A DNA stretch of 62,405 nt from Planctomycetota bacterium (GTDB lineage: Bacteria; Planctomycetota; J058): the NCBI GenBank assembly GCA_019636275.1, contig JAHBXY010000037.1, forward strand, positions 1 through 62,405, written 5' to 3'. Both the position numbers and the translations under genes were made by a program. Positions within the stretch are counted from its first letter, which is position 1, and each line of letters opens with the position of its first letter. The notes beneath the pieces were generated by a model, which did no database searches, was not told the DNA's origin, and worked only from the letters and a program-made list of their open reading frames with translations. Below are positions 54,198-62,322 of the stretch, in pieces.

Positions 54198-54279
54198 GCG
54201 TTGGCCTCTCAACTCCTTGGGGCGCGTGAGTGTAGCACCGAGGGGCGGGGCGTGCGAGGCGGCTGAACCGGTCCCCGGT

Positions 54280-55707
54280 TCACCCCTCCCGCGAGGCGCC
54301 CTCGTCTGCCGCGAACGCGGTGGGCAGGATGTTGAACGGCAGCACGCGCAGGAGGATGGGCAGGAGCAGCGCCCCGCCGGGCAGGGCGAAGATCGCCAGG
54401 GCGGGGATGCTCTTGCAGATGTCGAGGAGCTGCGTGCGGACCTTGGCCGCCTCCTCGGCCGTGAGGGGCCGGACCGACGCGGCGCCGAGGAGGCGGGCGA
54501 GCTCGCCCGTCTCGCGGATCTCCTGCATGAGGCGGCGCGTGTTGCCGAGCACGGCCCGCTGCGCGCGCTCCACGACCAGCTCGCGCAGCCGTCCGAAGGC
54601 GCCGGAGACCGGGCCGAAGTCGTGCACCGCCTCGCGGTTCTTCTCGTAGAACGCGGTCACCTCGACCATGACCTGCTCGAGCTCGAGCGGGCTCGCGCCG
54701 AGGCGGGCGGCGAGCCGCTCGAGGAGCGCCTGCTCCGCCTGATCGAGGTCGTCGTCGACGAGCGAGATGAGGATCGCCTGCTCGAGGATGAAGCGGCGCG
54801 GCCCCGGCTCGAGCGGCTCGAGCTCGAGCGCCGACTCGTCGGCCGGGCGGTCGAGCCCGGCGAGCAGCCGCCGCGCCGTGGCGGGCGGCAGGCCGGCGAG
54901 GGTCACGTGGTGCTCGATGAGCCGCCGCTCCTCGGGCGTCACCTTGCCGTCGGCCCAGGCCAGGGCCACGAGGACGCCGATCAGGTCGACCTTCTGCGCC
55001 CGCGAGAGCGCGTGCAGCCGCGCGATGCCGTCCTCCTCGATCGTGGCGCGCTCGAAGTAGAGCGACCCGAGCGCTGCCAGCGCGCGCAGCTCGAGGCGCA
55101 GGAGCGCGTGCCCCGCAGGGTGGTCGAGCGCGGCCTCGCGCCGCCGGTCGCGCTGCTCGAGGCGCCGCTCGATCGCCGCCGCCGGCCCCTCGATCGATGC
55201 CAGGCCGCGCGCGCGCGCGCTCAGCTCGAGGTGGGCGTCGTGGAGGCGCCGCGCGAGCGCCAGGTCCTCGATGCTCGTGGCCATGACGGCGAGCAGCTCG
55301 AGCTTGCGCTCCTCGGGCCCGCTCCGGTTGCCGTGCAGGGCGGCCACGGCCATGAGCACGTCCCACCCGACGACGACGAGCGCCGCCCGCGCGAGGTGAG
55401 GGACGGCCGCGTCGTCGCCGGCGCGCGCGGCCAGCGCCGGCGGGAGCCCCGGCGCCCGCGCGCCCAGGCCGCCCCCGGCGCGCAGGCGCGCCAGCCGGCG
55501 GTCGGCGAGCCGCTGCGCCTGATCGAGGCGCCCGTCGCGGGGGTGGGCGCAGAGCACCTCCGTCGCGGCGCGGTCGTCCTCCGCCGGGTCGTGGGCCTCG
55601 ACGTAGGCATCGAGCAGCCGCCCGAGCCAGCCCGTGCGCGCCAGGTCCAGCGACCGGCCCCTGTGACCCGGCTGACCACGCTCCGGCACGGCCCCACGCC
55701 CCGGCAC
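54280..55707 (-). CDS. TerB-like protein with LETM1-like C-terminus
   Basis: 475 aa. The middle (~225-350) is TerB-like: VDLIGVLVALAWADGKVTPEERRLIEHHVTLAGLP, with acidic helix turns typical of TerB/DjlA-N metal-binding domains. The C-terminal ~45 residues, IPALAIFALPGGALLLPILLRVLPFNILPTAF, match the hydrophobic segment of LETM1-type (mitochondrial K+/H+ or Ca2+/H+ exchange related) proteins. The N-terminal ~200 residues are helical and not recognised. The exact start is uncertain: GTG 55707 is used, and others lie within 20 codons. It follows the HU-receiver-ATPase gene by 12 bp on the same strand. A 7-bp hairpin overlaps its stop. Confidence 0.75.
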   Translation of the reverse strand: MPGRGAVPERGQPGHRGRSLDLARTGWLGRLLDAYVEAHDPAEDDRAATEVLCAHPRDGRLDQAQRLADRRLARLRAGGGLGARAPGLPPALAARAGDDAAVPHLARAALVVVGWDVLMAVAALHGNRSGPEERKLELLAVMATSIEDLALARRLHDAHLELSARARGLASIEGPAAAIERRLEQRDRRREAALDHPAGHALLRLELRALAALGSLYFERATIEEDGIARLHALSRAQKVDLIGVLVALAWADGKVTPEERRLIEHHVTLAGLPPATARRLLAGLDRPADESALELEPLEPGPRRFILEQAILISLVDDDLDQAEQALLERLAARLGASPLELEQVMVEVTAFYEKNREAVHDFGPVSGAFGRLRELVVERAQRAVLGNTRRLMQEIRETGELARLLGAASVRPLTAEEAAKVRTQLLDICKSIPALAIFALPGGALLLPILLRVLPFNILPTAFAADEGASREG

Positions 55708-55719
55708 AGCCGCTGGCCG

Positions 55720-56862
55720 CTACGCCTCGTCGGGCGGCGTGGCCAGGCCGGCGCCGGTCGACTTGAGCAGCTTCGTCAGCGTGATCATGTTGCCGACGTC
55801 GTTGTACTCCAGCTTGTCGGTGCAGCGCATCATCAGCTTGATGCCCAGCCCGCCCACGCGCCCCTGCTCGTGGCGCTCGCGCGCCGCCGACACGGCGCTC
55901 TTGGTCTGCGCGCGCAGCGTGTAGGACTCGTGGTCGAAGCCGGCGCCCTCGTCCTGCACGACGATCGTGATCTTCTCCTTGTCGAGCAGGTAGAGGACCT
56001 TGATCAGCTTGTCCTGCTGATCCTTGTTGCCGTGGCCGGCCGCGTTCATGATCGCCTCGCGGAACGCGGCGGCCATGGCGACCTGGCCCTCCTCGTCGAG
56101 CCCGGAGCTCTGGAAGAGCTTGGCCCCGAGGTTGTTGGCGCGCTCGATGTGGTCCTCGCGCGTGCCGAACTGGAAGTTGACCTGCTGGTCGAAGATGACC
56201 TCCTCCTCGCTCGACCGCGCCAGCTCGCTCTCGGCCAGCATGAGGAGGGTGTAGACCTCGAACGGCTCGACGAGGTGCTCGTCGCCCAGGACCATGAAGT
56301 CCTGGCAGCGCTCCGGGTCCTTGTCCTGCGGGTAGAGCGCGATCAGCGGGACCATCGACGTGCCCTTCGAGCACTTGATGTCCTCGATGACCTCGCTCGC
56401 CTCGGGCAGGGCGTGGTCGACGATCGTCAGGTAGGCGCCCGACTGGCCGAGCAGCTTCATGCAGGCGGTCTTGTCGTTGACGATGTGCACCTTCCAGCCG
56501 ACGCGGCTGAAGTGGAACTCGATCACGCGCGCGAACGGGTCGTTGCTCGGCACCGCGAGCACGATGCTCGACAGCTTCGCGCTCTCGATCGACCGCTGGA
56601 ACGAGTCGATCGGCACGAACGAGACGACGTTCTCCGCGGGCGAGATGTACTGGTGCCCCGTCTCCGGGTCCTTGACGATCTGCGCGCGCTTCTCGACGAT
56701 CTTGATCGCCGCGAAGTCCTTGAGCACGACCTGGTTGCCGCGCAGCAGCTTGTCCTTGATCGTGTCGACGAGGGCGTCGATCAGGCGGTCGCACTTGTCG
56801 ACCGGCACGCCGATCTTGGCGTTGAGCTCCTCGACCAGGTCCTTCTTGGCGATGGCTTCCAC
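55720..56862 (-). CDS. HU/IHF-like DNA-binding domain - pseudo-receiver - RsbW-type ATPase fusion
   Basis: 380 aa. Residues 1-94 are an HU-type fold: AIAKKDLVEELNAKIGVPVDKCDRLIDAL, then the arm DPETGHQYISPAENVVSFVPIDSF (63-86). Residues ~97-210 are receiver-like; the phospho-acceptor position is kept (D149 in TIVDHALPE), but the acidic pair is reduced (VPSNDPF) and the conserved Lys is Glu (VEP, 198-200), so phosphorylation is doubtful. Residues ~225-367 are a GHKL ATPase of the RsbW/HATPase_c_2 type: FREAIMNAAGHGN (N box, N273), DEGAGFD (304-310), GRVGGLGIKLM. GTG 56862 follows GGAAGGAAG. The preceding gene on the strand encodes an MshEN protein, 23 bp away. Confidence 0.85.
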   Translation of the reverse strand: MEAIAKKDLVEELNAKIGVPVDKCDRLIDALVDTIKDKLLRGNQVVLKDFAAIKIVEKRAQIVKDPETGHQYISPAENVVSFVPIDSFQRSIESAKLSSIVLAVPSNDPFARVIEFHFSRVGWKVHIVNDKTACMKLLGQSGAYLTIVDHALPEASEVIEDIKCSKGTSMVPLIALYPQDKDPERCQDFMVLGDEHLVEPFEVYTLLMLAESELARSSEEEVIFDQQVNFQFGTREDHIERANNLGAKLFQSSGLDEEGQVAMAAAFREAIMNAAGHGNKDQQDKLIKVLYLLDKEKITIVVQDEGAGFDHESYTLRAQTKSAVSAARERHEQGRVGGLGIKLMMRCTDKLEYNDVGNMITLTKLLKSTGAGLATPPDEA

Positions 56863-56885
56863 GGCGCTTCCTTCCGATCGGGGGG

Positions 56886-57488
56886 CTAGAGCTTGCTCGC
56901 GCGGGCGAGCAGCTCGTCGGCCGTGAGCTGGCCCTTCTCGATCTGGCAGATGACGTACGCGCGCATGAGCTTCTCCAGCGGGACGGCCGCCAGCGCCTTG
57001 AGCTTCTCGGGCGACACCGCCGCCCGGGGCGCCTTGGCCTCCTGCTGCTTGACCAGCTCCGAGAGCTGGTTGAGGGTCTTCCTGATCGCGGCCTTCGTGG
57101 CCACCGCCGGCTCGACCGGCTTGGTGACGAGGAACTGGATCTCCTCGACGGCGCGCAGGTCGTTCGGGTCGGCCATCGCCAGGACGATCGCGCTGCCGTC
57201 GCCGCGCAGGGGCACGACCTGGTGCTTCTCGAGCACCGCGCGCGGGATGACCTTGATGGCCTCGAAGTCGAGCACCTCGGCCGTGATCTCGGAGGAGGCC
57301 GAGACGTTCTCCTCCTGCGCGACCAGGCCCGCCAGGACGCTGTCCTTCACGTAGCCCAGCTTGACGACGATGTTGCGCAGGTCGCCGCCGAGGCTCTTCT
57401 GGAACTCCAGCGCCGTCTTGAGCTGCGCCGGCGTCATCAGGTTCTCGCGGACGAGGAGCTCCCCGAGCGCGCTGTCGGTCGTGGTCAC
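56886..57488 (-). CDS. Stand-alone MshEN/GspE N-terminal domain protein
   Basis: 200 aa. Residues ~5-150 match the N-terminal module of type II secretion/type IV pilus ATPases: ALGELLVRENLMTPAQLKTALEFQKSLGGDLRNIVVKLGYV, then LAGLVAQEENV, LDFEAIKVIPRAVLEKHQVVPL and VLAMADPNDLRAVEEIQFLV. No ATPase follows, so it is a free adaptor. In MshE this module binds c-di-GMP; the first repeat here lacks the leading Arg of the strict motif, so binding is open. The last ~50 residues are helical. ATG/GTG near 57488; it is the first gene of the apparent MshEN - HU fusion - TerB/LETM1 run. Confidence 0.85.
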   Translation of the reverse strand: MTTTDSALGELLVRENLMTPAQLKTALEFQKSLGGDLRNIVVKLGYVKDSVLAGLVAQEENVSASSEITAEVLDFEAIKVIPRAVLEKHQVVPLRGDGSAIVLAMADPNDLRAVEEIQFLVTKPVEPAVATKAAIRKTLNQLSELVKQQEAKAPRAAVSPEKLKALAAVPLEKLMRAYVICQIEKGQLTADELLARASKL

Positions 57489-57817
57489 CCTGGCGCCTTC
57501 CCCTGTTCGGGCGGTGGTCGGCGGTGGTCGCCGGCCGCCGCGCCCCGCGGCGGTGCTGACGACCGCCGCGCTTCGCTCTCCCCTCGCGCGCGGCGGATCC
57601 TACCAGGGCCGCCGGGAGCGCGTCAACGACATAAGGTCCCACAGCGGCAAGGGCTTGAGCGCCCTCCCGCGGGCGGCGGACCGCCATCGGTGTGGACGTC
57701 GGCCGCCGCCCCGAACTTGCAGGCGACAGCCTTCTCGCCGCGGCGCGTCACGGAGCGACCTAGCCCTCGACGGGCGATCGGGATGCGACAATCCCGCGCC
57801 TTCCGGAGGTCCCTCCC
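57489..57817. other. 329-bp divergent intergenic region before trpS
   Basis: Between the minus-strand MshEN gene and trpS. No gene is seen. A 6-bp hairpin CGGGAT-GCGACA-ATCCCG (57,779-57,796) lies just before the trpS ribosome site GGAGGTCC, and GACAAT within it resembles a -10 box. No T-box-like specifier structure was found. Confidence 0.5.
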
Positions 57818-58801
57818 GTGCGCATCCTCTCTGGCGTCCAGCCCTCGGGCGAGCTGCACCTCGGCAACTACTTCGGCGCGATCGTGCAGCACCTGGCCCT
57901 GCAGGGGCAGGGCGACGCCCTCTACTTCATCGCCGACTACCACGCCCTGACCACCATCCAGGACGCCGCCCGTCTTCGCGACCTGACCCGCGACGTGGCC
58001 GCCACCTACCTGGCGCTGGGGCTCGACCCCGCGCGGGCCACGTTCTTCCGCCAGTCCGACGTCCCCGAGGTCCACGAGCTCACCTGGCTGCTCGAGTGCG
58101 TGACCGGGATGGGCCTGCTCGAGCGGGCGGTCTCGTACAAGGACAAGGTGTCTCGCGGGCTCAAGGCCAGCGTCGGCCTGTTCACCTACCCCGCGCTCAT
58201 GGCCTCGGACATCCTCATCTACCGCTCGAACGTCGTGCCGGTCGGCCAGGACCAGGTGCAGCACATCGAGATCGCCCAGGACATGGCGGCGAGCTTCAAC
58301 GCCGCCTTCGGCCGCGAGGTCCTCGTGCGCCCCGAGGCGCGGCTCTCCGAGGTGCCGAAGGTGCCCGGCACCGACGGGCAGAAGATGTCCAAGAGCTACG
58401 GCAACGCGATCCCGATCTTCGCCACGGGCAAGGCGCTCAAGAAGGCCGTCAACGCGATCGTCACCGACTCGAAGGACCCGAAGCAGGAGCCGCTCGACCC
58501 GGCGACGTGCAACGCGTTCGCCATCTACGCCCTGTTCGCCGCGCCCGACGAGCGCGACGCGCTGGCCGCGCGCTACCGCGACGACCGCGCGTTCCCCGGC
58601 TACGGGGTGACCAAGCAGGCGATCATGCAGAAGATGGACGAGCGCTTCGGCCCGGCGCGCGAGCGCTACGAGGCGCTCAAGCGCCCCGGCAGCGAGCTCG
58701 AGGACGTCCTGCGCGACGGCGCCCGCCGCGCGCGGGCGCTGGCCCAGGAGACGATCGACGCTTGCCGCGAGGCGACGGGGCTGGGCCGACGGTTGGTGTG
58801 A
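57818..58801 (+). CDS. trpS: Tryptophanyl-tRNA synthetase
   Basis: 327 aa, standard bacterial TrpRS length. Class I signatures: LHLGN at 13-17 (HIGH motif) and GQKMSKSYGN with KMSKS ~189-193. Tryptophan/AMP site segments FIADYHALTT, WLLECVTGMGLLERAVSYKDK, FTYPALMASDILIY and VGQDQVQHIEIAQDMA are all present. It charges tRNA-Trp in the cytoplasm. GTG 57818 follows GGAGGTCCCTCCC. Monocistronic by context: divergent upstream gene, hairpin terminator downstream, convergent TerB gene beyond. Confidence 0.96.
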   Translation: MRILSGVQPSGELHLGNYFGAIVQHLALQGQGDALYFIADYHALTTIQDAARLRDLTRDVAATYLALGLDPARATFFRQSDVPEVHELTWLLECVTGMGLLERAVSYKDKVSRGLKASVGLFTYPALMASDILIYRSNVVPVGQDQVQHIEIAQDMAASFNAAFGREVLVRPEARLSEVPKVPGTDGQKMSKSYGNAIPIFATGKALKKAVNAIVTDSKDPKQEPLDPATCNAFAIYALFAAPDERDALAARYRDDRAFPGYGVTKQAIMQKMDERFGPARERYEALKRPGSELEDVLRDGARRARALAQETIDACREATGLGRRLV

Positions 58802-58877
58802 CGAGTTCGAGACGGCGGGCGAGCGGCCGGCGCCCGTGAGCACGGGCTCGAGGCTGGACGTCGGCCCGGGGTTCGTC

Positions 58878-58898
58878 GACGAGGGCTGGCCCCTCGTC
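58878..58898 (+). terminator. Hairpin downstream of trpS
   Basis: GACGAGGG (58878-58885) pairs with CCCTCGTC (58891-58898) around CTGGC, followed by CTTCC. It begins 77 bp after the trpS stop. Confidence 0.45.
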
Positions 58899-58989
58899 CT
58901 TCCACGCAAGCTCGTGCGAGACCCGGCCACGGTTCGTCCCGGCGACCCGCCCTCGCGACTGACGCGATTCGGAGGCCGCCTCCTGTCGC

Positions 58990-59160
58990 CCTCGCGCGGC
59001 ATCGCCTCGGCCTCGTTCGTCTCGGCTGAGGCTCCAGCGACGATCGCCCGACAGGGTGTGCTCGCGCGGGGTCGGCGTCGCCGATCGGCCGAGGCCCGGC
59101 GATGGTCGAGACGCGGCGATGGCCGAGGTCCGGCGATCGACGGCTGCGGCGCGCGCGCGG
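58990..59160. repeat. Family B GC-rich intergenic repeat, copy 4, inverted (in the 58802-59218 gap)
   Basis: The reverse complement carries GGCCGAGGCGATGCCGCGCG and CGCGCGCGCCGCAGCCGTCGATC, the hallmarks of family B, plus two near-direct copies of CGGCGATGG..CGAG (59089-59135). It lies beyond the stop of the TerB gene (59219). The remainder of the 417-bp gap holds only the trpS hairpin. Confidence 0.5.
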
Positions 59161-59218
59161 GCCCGCGGCCTGGGCGTGTCGAGTGCGAGCTTGCCTCGTT
59201 GAAGACAGGCGACGGGGG

Positions 59219-59593
59219 CTACCGCTTGCGCTGGGCGCGCTTCGCCGAGGCCGCCCCGCGCAGGAGGTCCTCGACCTCGAGCTCGTTGAGCCCGAAGGAC
59301 GGGCCCAGCCGCTGCACGAGCTTGAGCTCCTTGCCATCGATCACGCCGTCGGCCGCGACGACGTCGACGAGCGAGCGGAAGAGCGTGGCGCGCTGGCGCG
59401 GGTCGGTCGGGATCCGCGCCTTGAGGCCCTTGCCCTTGCTGCGCTGGGTCTCGTCCAGGATCTGCTCGGCGGTGGCCTTGATGACGCCCATCTCCTGGGC
59501 CGCCTTGAGCAGGATCTCGAGCTCCTGCGAGCCCACGCTCCCGTCCATCAGCGCCGCCGCCGCGAGGACCTGGAACCGCTCCGTCGCATCCAT
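59219..59593 (-). CDS. Small TerB-like domain protein
   Basis: 124 aa, all helical. It has the DjlA-N/TerB pattern of two similar halves, each with an acidic turn: RFQVLAAAALMDGSVGSQELEILLKAAQEMG and LFRSLVDVVAADGVIDGKELKLVQRLGPSFGL (..DG.....E). These Asp/Gly-Glu turns bind metal in TerB proteins. The C-terminus is basic (AASAKRAQRKR). No signal, so cytoplasmic. The function of stand-alone TerB proteins is generally unknown; a second TerB module sits in the protein at 54280-55707. ATG 59593, divergent from the SPR-like gene. Confidence 0.82.
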   Translation of the reverse strand: MDATERFQVLAAAALMDGSVGSQELEILLKAAQEMGVIKATAEQILDETQRSKGKGLKARIPTDPRQRATLFRSLVDVVAADGVIDGKELKLVQRLGPSFGLNELEVEDLLRGAASAKRAQRKR

Positions 59594-59677
59594 GGCATGC
59601 TCCTCCGCGCGCCCCCGCCCCGGAGGCCGCCGCCGTTCGCCCGAGGATACCCGGTCGGGCGGCCGCTCGCCGCACGC

Positions 59678-59707
59678 TTTACGCGGGCGCTCGTCGCCGT
59701 TTACACT
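59678..59707 (+). promoter_or_regulatory. Putative sigma70-like promoter of the SPR-domain gene
   Basis: TTTACG (59678-59683), 18-bp spacer, TACACT (59702-59707); a start near 59714 gives a short leader containing the ribosome site GGGAGG before ATG 59728. The -35 match is moderate. Confidence 0.5.
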
Positions 59708-59727
59708 GCCTGGACAGGGAGGGATCC

Positions 59728-60789
59728 ATGCGCCTTCGCCGCTCGCTCTTCGCGCTCACCGTCGCCGCCGCGCTGGCGCCGGGGGCGGCCGCCCGGGCCG
59801 ACACGGTCACGCTCAAGAACGGCCGCGAGATCCACGGGCGGCTGGTCGAGGAGGGGCGCGACTCGATCCGCATGCGGACCGACGACCGCGGCACGATCAC
59901 GATCCCCAAGGCCGACATCGCCAGCTTCACCGAGGGCGAGGTGCTGGTGAACTACGGCGCCGGCGGCCGCCCGGCCGAGCCGGCGCCCCCGGCCCAGCCC
60001 GCCCAGCCCGCCCAGCCCGCCCAACCCGAGCCCCGCACCCCGGCTGGCCCCGCCGCGCCCGGGCGGCCTGGCGAGTGGCAGTGGCCGGCCGGCCTGACCC
60101 CGGCCCAGATCGAGGAGCTCACGGCCATCCGCGACAAGGTCCTCGCGGACCTGGAGAAGCTCGGGCCCACGCGCGAGGAGCGCCTGAAGGCGGTCGCCGC
60201 GACGCCCGAGGAGCGGACCGAGATCCAGGAGCAGATGCAGCGGTTCAATTACAACCGCCGCCGCGGTCCGGATCGCGGGCAGGGGAGCGCGGTCCAGCAG
60301 CGCCGCCTGGCCAAGGAGCGGGTCCTCGCCCACGGCCTGAAGGCGCTCCCGTTCCTGGTCACCGGGCTCGACAGCGAGGCGCTGTTCACCAAGCAGAACT
60401 CCGCCGTCGGCCTGGGTGAGCTCATGCAGCCCTCGGGCGACCTCAAGGTCGAGGACCTGCGCTGGCTGATGTACCACCACGACGTCCCGACGAAGCTCCT
60501 GCGCCTGCTCGACCACCAGGGCGAGATCGAGTCGTGCTTCGTGCGCGCCGAGGGCGACGCCGCCCTGCGCGCGGTCACCGGGCACAACGTGAACTACGAG
60601 ACCAGCACGGAGCGCATGCGCACGCTCGAGGAGACCCGGGCCAAGACGGCCTGGGAGCAGTGGTGGCAGCGCGAGAAGGCCCGCTGGACGCGCGCCGAGG
60701 CCGAGAAGGAGAAGGCCCGCGAGGAGCTCAACGCCAAGCTGGCGCTCCTCCGTCAGGGCAAGAACCCCGAGGCCGAGCAGGCGCGCTGA
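59728..60789 (+). CDS. Secreted protein with N-terminal SPR-like beta domain and helical C-terminus
   Basis: 353 aa, not assigned a function. Signal peptide 1-24 (LFALTVAAALAPGAAARA). Residues 25-72 form a compact beta module DTVTLKNGREIHGRLVEE..IRMRTDDRGTITIPKADIASF, the same type as in the protein at 5544-6089; such modules are frequent at the N-terminus of exported Planctomycetota proteins. A low-complexity PAQPAQPAQPAQP linker (~83-98) leads to a helical region with two conserved-looking blocks: ALPFLVTGLDSEALFTKQNSAVGLG, and LRWLMYHHDVPTKLLRLLDHQGE. A Lys/Glu/Trp-rich coiled-coil end follows. Periplasmic location is inferred. Confidence 0.8.
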   Translation: MRLRRSLFALTVAAALAPGAAARADTVTLKNGREIHGRLVEEGRDSIRMRTDDRGTITIPKADIASFTEGEVLVNYGAGGRPAEPAPPAQPAQPAQPAQPEPRTPAGPAAPGRPGEWQWPAGLTPAQIEELTAIRDKVLADLEKLGPTREERLKAVAATPEERTEIQEQMQRFNYNRRRGPDRGQGSAVQQRRLAKERVLAHGLKALPFLVTGLDSEALFTKQNSAVGLGELMQPSGDLKVEDLRWLMYHHDVPTKLLRLLDHQGEIESCFVRAEGDAALRAVTGHNVNYETSTERMRTLEETRAKTAWEQWWQREKARWTRAEAEKEKAREELNAKLALLRQGKNPEAEQAR

Positions 60790-60876
60790 GCCGCCGGGCC
60801 CGCGCGGCCCCGGCGAGCCTCGCGGCGCCCGAGCCACGGGTGAGCGAGGGCGTCCGACGACATCCGCGGCCGTCGG

Positions 60877-61209
60877 TCACACGTCGTCGTCGCGGCGGCT
60901 CGACCAGCCGATGAGCCGGCCCACCTGGGCGCGGACCGGGCCGCCGACGAGCGAGCGCGCGAGCTGGCGCGGGGTGTCCAGGAGCGAGCGCAGGAGCAGG
61001 CGCGAGAGCTCGAGCGGCGTCCCGGCCTCGGCGTGCACGGCCACGCGCTGGTCGTTCTCCACGTCCTCGAGGCCGCCGCGGGCCACCGTCCGCGTGCCGT
61101 CCGAGCGCACCTCGATCACCAGCCGGGCGACGACCGGCGGCAGGTCGTCGCGCCGCGGGAGGAGCGCGTCGTCGTCGCGGCGGGGCTCGGGGAGGTCGGG
61201 CGGGGTCAC
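60877..61209 (-). CDS. Small protein of unknown function
   Basis: 110 aa, not recognised. Charged ends rich in Asp and Arg (PEPRRDDDALLPRRDD; SSRRDDDV) flank a beta-like core, VVARLVIEVRSDGTRTVARGGLEDVENDQRVAVHAEAGTP, followed by a helix LELSRLLLRSLLDTPRQLARSLVGG. No signal peptide or membrane span. GTG at 61209; codon use fits the genome. Convergent with the SPR-domain gene and divergent from the ParB-domain gene. Confidence 0.65.
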   Translation of the reverse strand: MTPPDLPEPRRDDDALLPRRDDLPPVVARLVIEVRSDGTRTVARGGLEDVENDQRVAVHAEAGTPLELSRLLLRSLLDTPRQLARSLVGGPVRAQVGRLIGWSSRRDDDV

Positions 61210-61305
61210 GAGGTCATCGTAGCCGACGCCCGCGCCGGCGCGCGGTGGACACGTAGCAGCCCTGTCTGCCCGCGCCTAAGATCCGGCCTGGGACGGGAGG
61301 TCGGC

Positions 61306-62322
61306 ATGGCGAAGAAGGCCGCCGCGGCGAAGAAGAAGGCGACGACGAAGAAGGGGCCGGCCCGGAAGAAGGCGACGAGGAAGCCGCCGGTGAAGGTGTC
61401 CGCGGCCATGAGCGCGGCGGACGTGGCTGGCGCCGCGCCGGCCGAGGTCGCCGCGCTGGGCGAGCAGGTGAAGGGCGACGGCGGGGCCGTGCTGGCGCAC
61501 TACCGCGAGCCCTTCGGCGGGCACAGCGTCCTCCTCGTGGCCCTGCCGATCGACAAGGTCGAGCCGACGCCCTACCAGCGCGACGTGTCGGCGCCGCACG
61601 TCAAGCGGCTGGCCCGCTCGATCGAGAAGGTGGGCCGCTTCCTCGACCCGGTGATCGCCGTGCGCCACGACGGCCGCTACTGGGTGCCCAACGGCGGGCA
61701 TCGCCTGGCCGCCCTGAAGGAGGCCGGCGGCACGTCGATCACGGCGCTGCTCGTCCCCGAGCGCGAGGTGGCCCACAAGATCCTGGCGCTCAACACGGAG
61801 AAGGCGCACAACCTCAAGGAGAAGGCGCTCGAGGTCCTGCGCCTCGAGCGCGCCCTGGCCGCCGCCGGCGACCCGCGGCCCGAGGCCGCGTTCGACCTCG
61901 AGCTCGAGGAGGGCGCGCTGGTCACGATCGGCGCCGCCTACGAGCGGCGGCCGCGGCTCTCCGGCAGCAGCTACAACGCGATCCTGCGCCGCGTCGACGC
62001 GCTCCTGGACCGGCCGCTGCCGGAGGCCCTGGCCCTGCGCGAGGGCTGGGCGACCAAGGTGCTCGAGGCCGACGACCGCGTGAGCGCCGTCGTCGAGCGC
62101 CTCAAGGCGCGCGGCCTGCGGAGCCCCTACCTGCGGCAGTTCGTGGTCGCGCGCCTCAACCCCCTGGGCAAGTTCGCCGGGGCGGACGCGCCCGACACGG
62201 TCGACGGGGCCCTGGACGCGCTGATCGAGCGCGCCGGGCGGTTCGACGCCGACAAGGTCCGAGAGGAGGACCTGCAGGGGATGGGCGGCGGGGGCGGCGG
62301 CGAGGGCGAGGGCGAGGAGTAG
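61306..62322 (+). CDS. ParB/Sulfiredoxin-like nuclease-domain protein with histone-H1-like N-terminus
   Basis: 338 aa. Residues 1-33 are a Lys/Ala-rich tail (KKAAAAKKKATTKKGPARKK), like histone-H1/AlgP-type DNA-binding tails. Residues ~75-190 hold a ParB-N domain: LPIDKVEPTPYQRDVSAPHVKRLARSIEKVGRFLDPVIAVR, then VPNGGHRLAALKEAG, the box that binds CTP or nucleic acid in the family, and VPEREVAHKILALNTEKAHNLKEKAL. There is no ParB HTH domain, and the C-terminal half is unfamiliar, ending in a Gly/Glu run. It is therefore not the chromosomal partition protein. Possibly a transcriptional or DNA-repair accessory. ATG 61306 with GGGAGG upstream; TAAGAT (61277-61282) could be a -10 box. Confidence 0.85.
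   Translation: MAKKAAAAKKKATTKKGPARKKATRKPPVKVSAAMSAADVAGAAPAEVAALGEQVKGDGGAVLAHYREPFGGHSVLLVALPIDKVEPTPYQRDVSAPHVKRLARSIEKVGRFLDPVIAVRHDGRYWVPNGGHRLAALKEAGGTSITALLVPEREVAHKILALNTEKAHNLKEKALEVLRLERALAAAGDPRPEAAFDLELEEGALVTIGAAYERRPRLSGSSYNAILRRVDALLDRPLPEALALREGWATKVLEADDRVSAVVERLKARGLRSPYLRQFVVARLNPLGKFAGADAPDTVDGALDALIERAGRFDADKVREEDLQGMGGGGGGEGEGEE

Noticed and set aside
57489..57817. T-box or other riboswitch before trpS
   Set aside because: No specifier stem, T-box sequence or anti-terminator with U-run is present; only a short hairpin near the ribosome site.
58836..59215. A plus-strand ORF after trpS starting MSTGSRLDVGPG
   Set aside because: It crosses the trpS hairpin and a family B repeat and continues antisense through the TerB gene; no ribosome site or domain.
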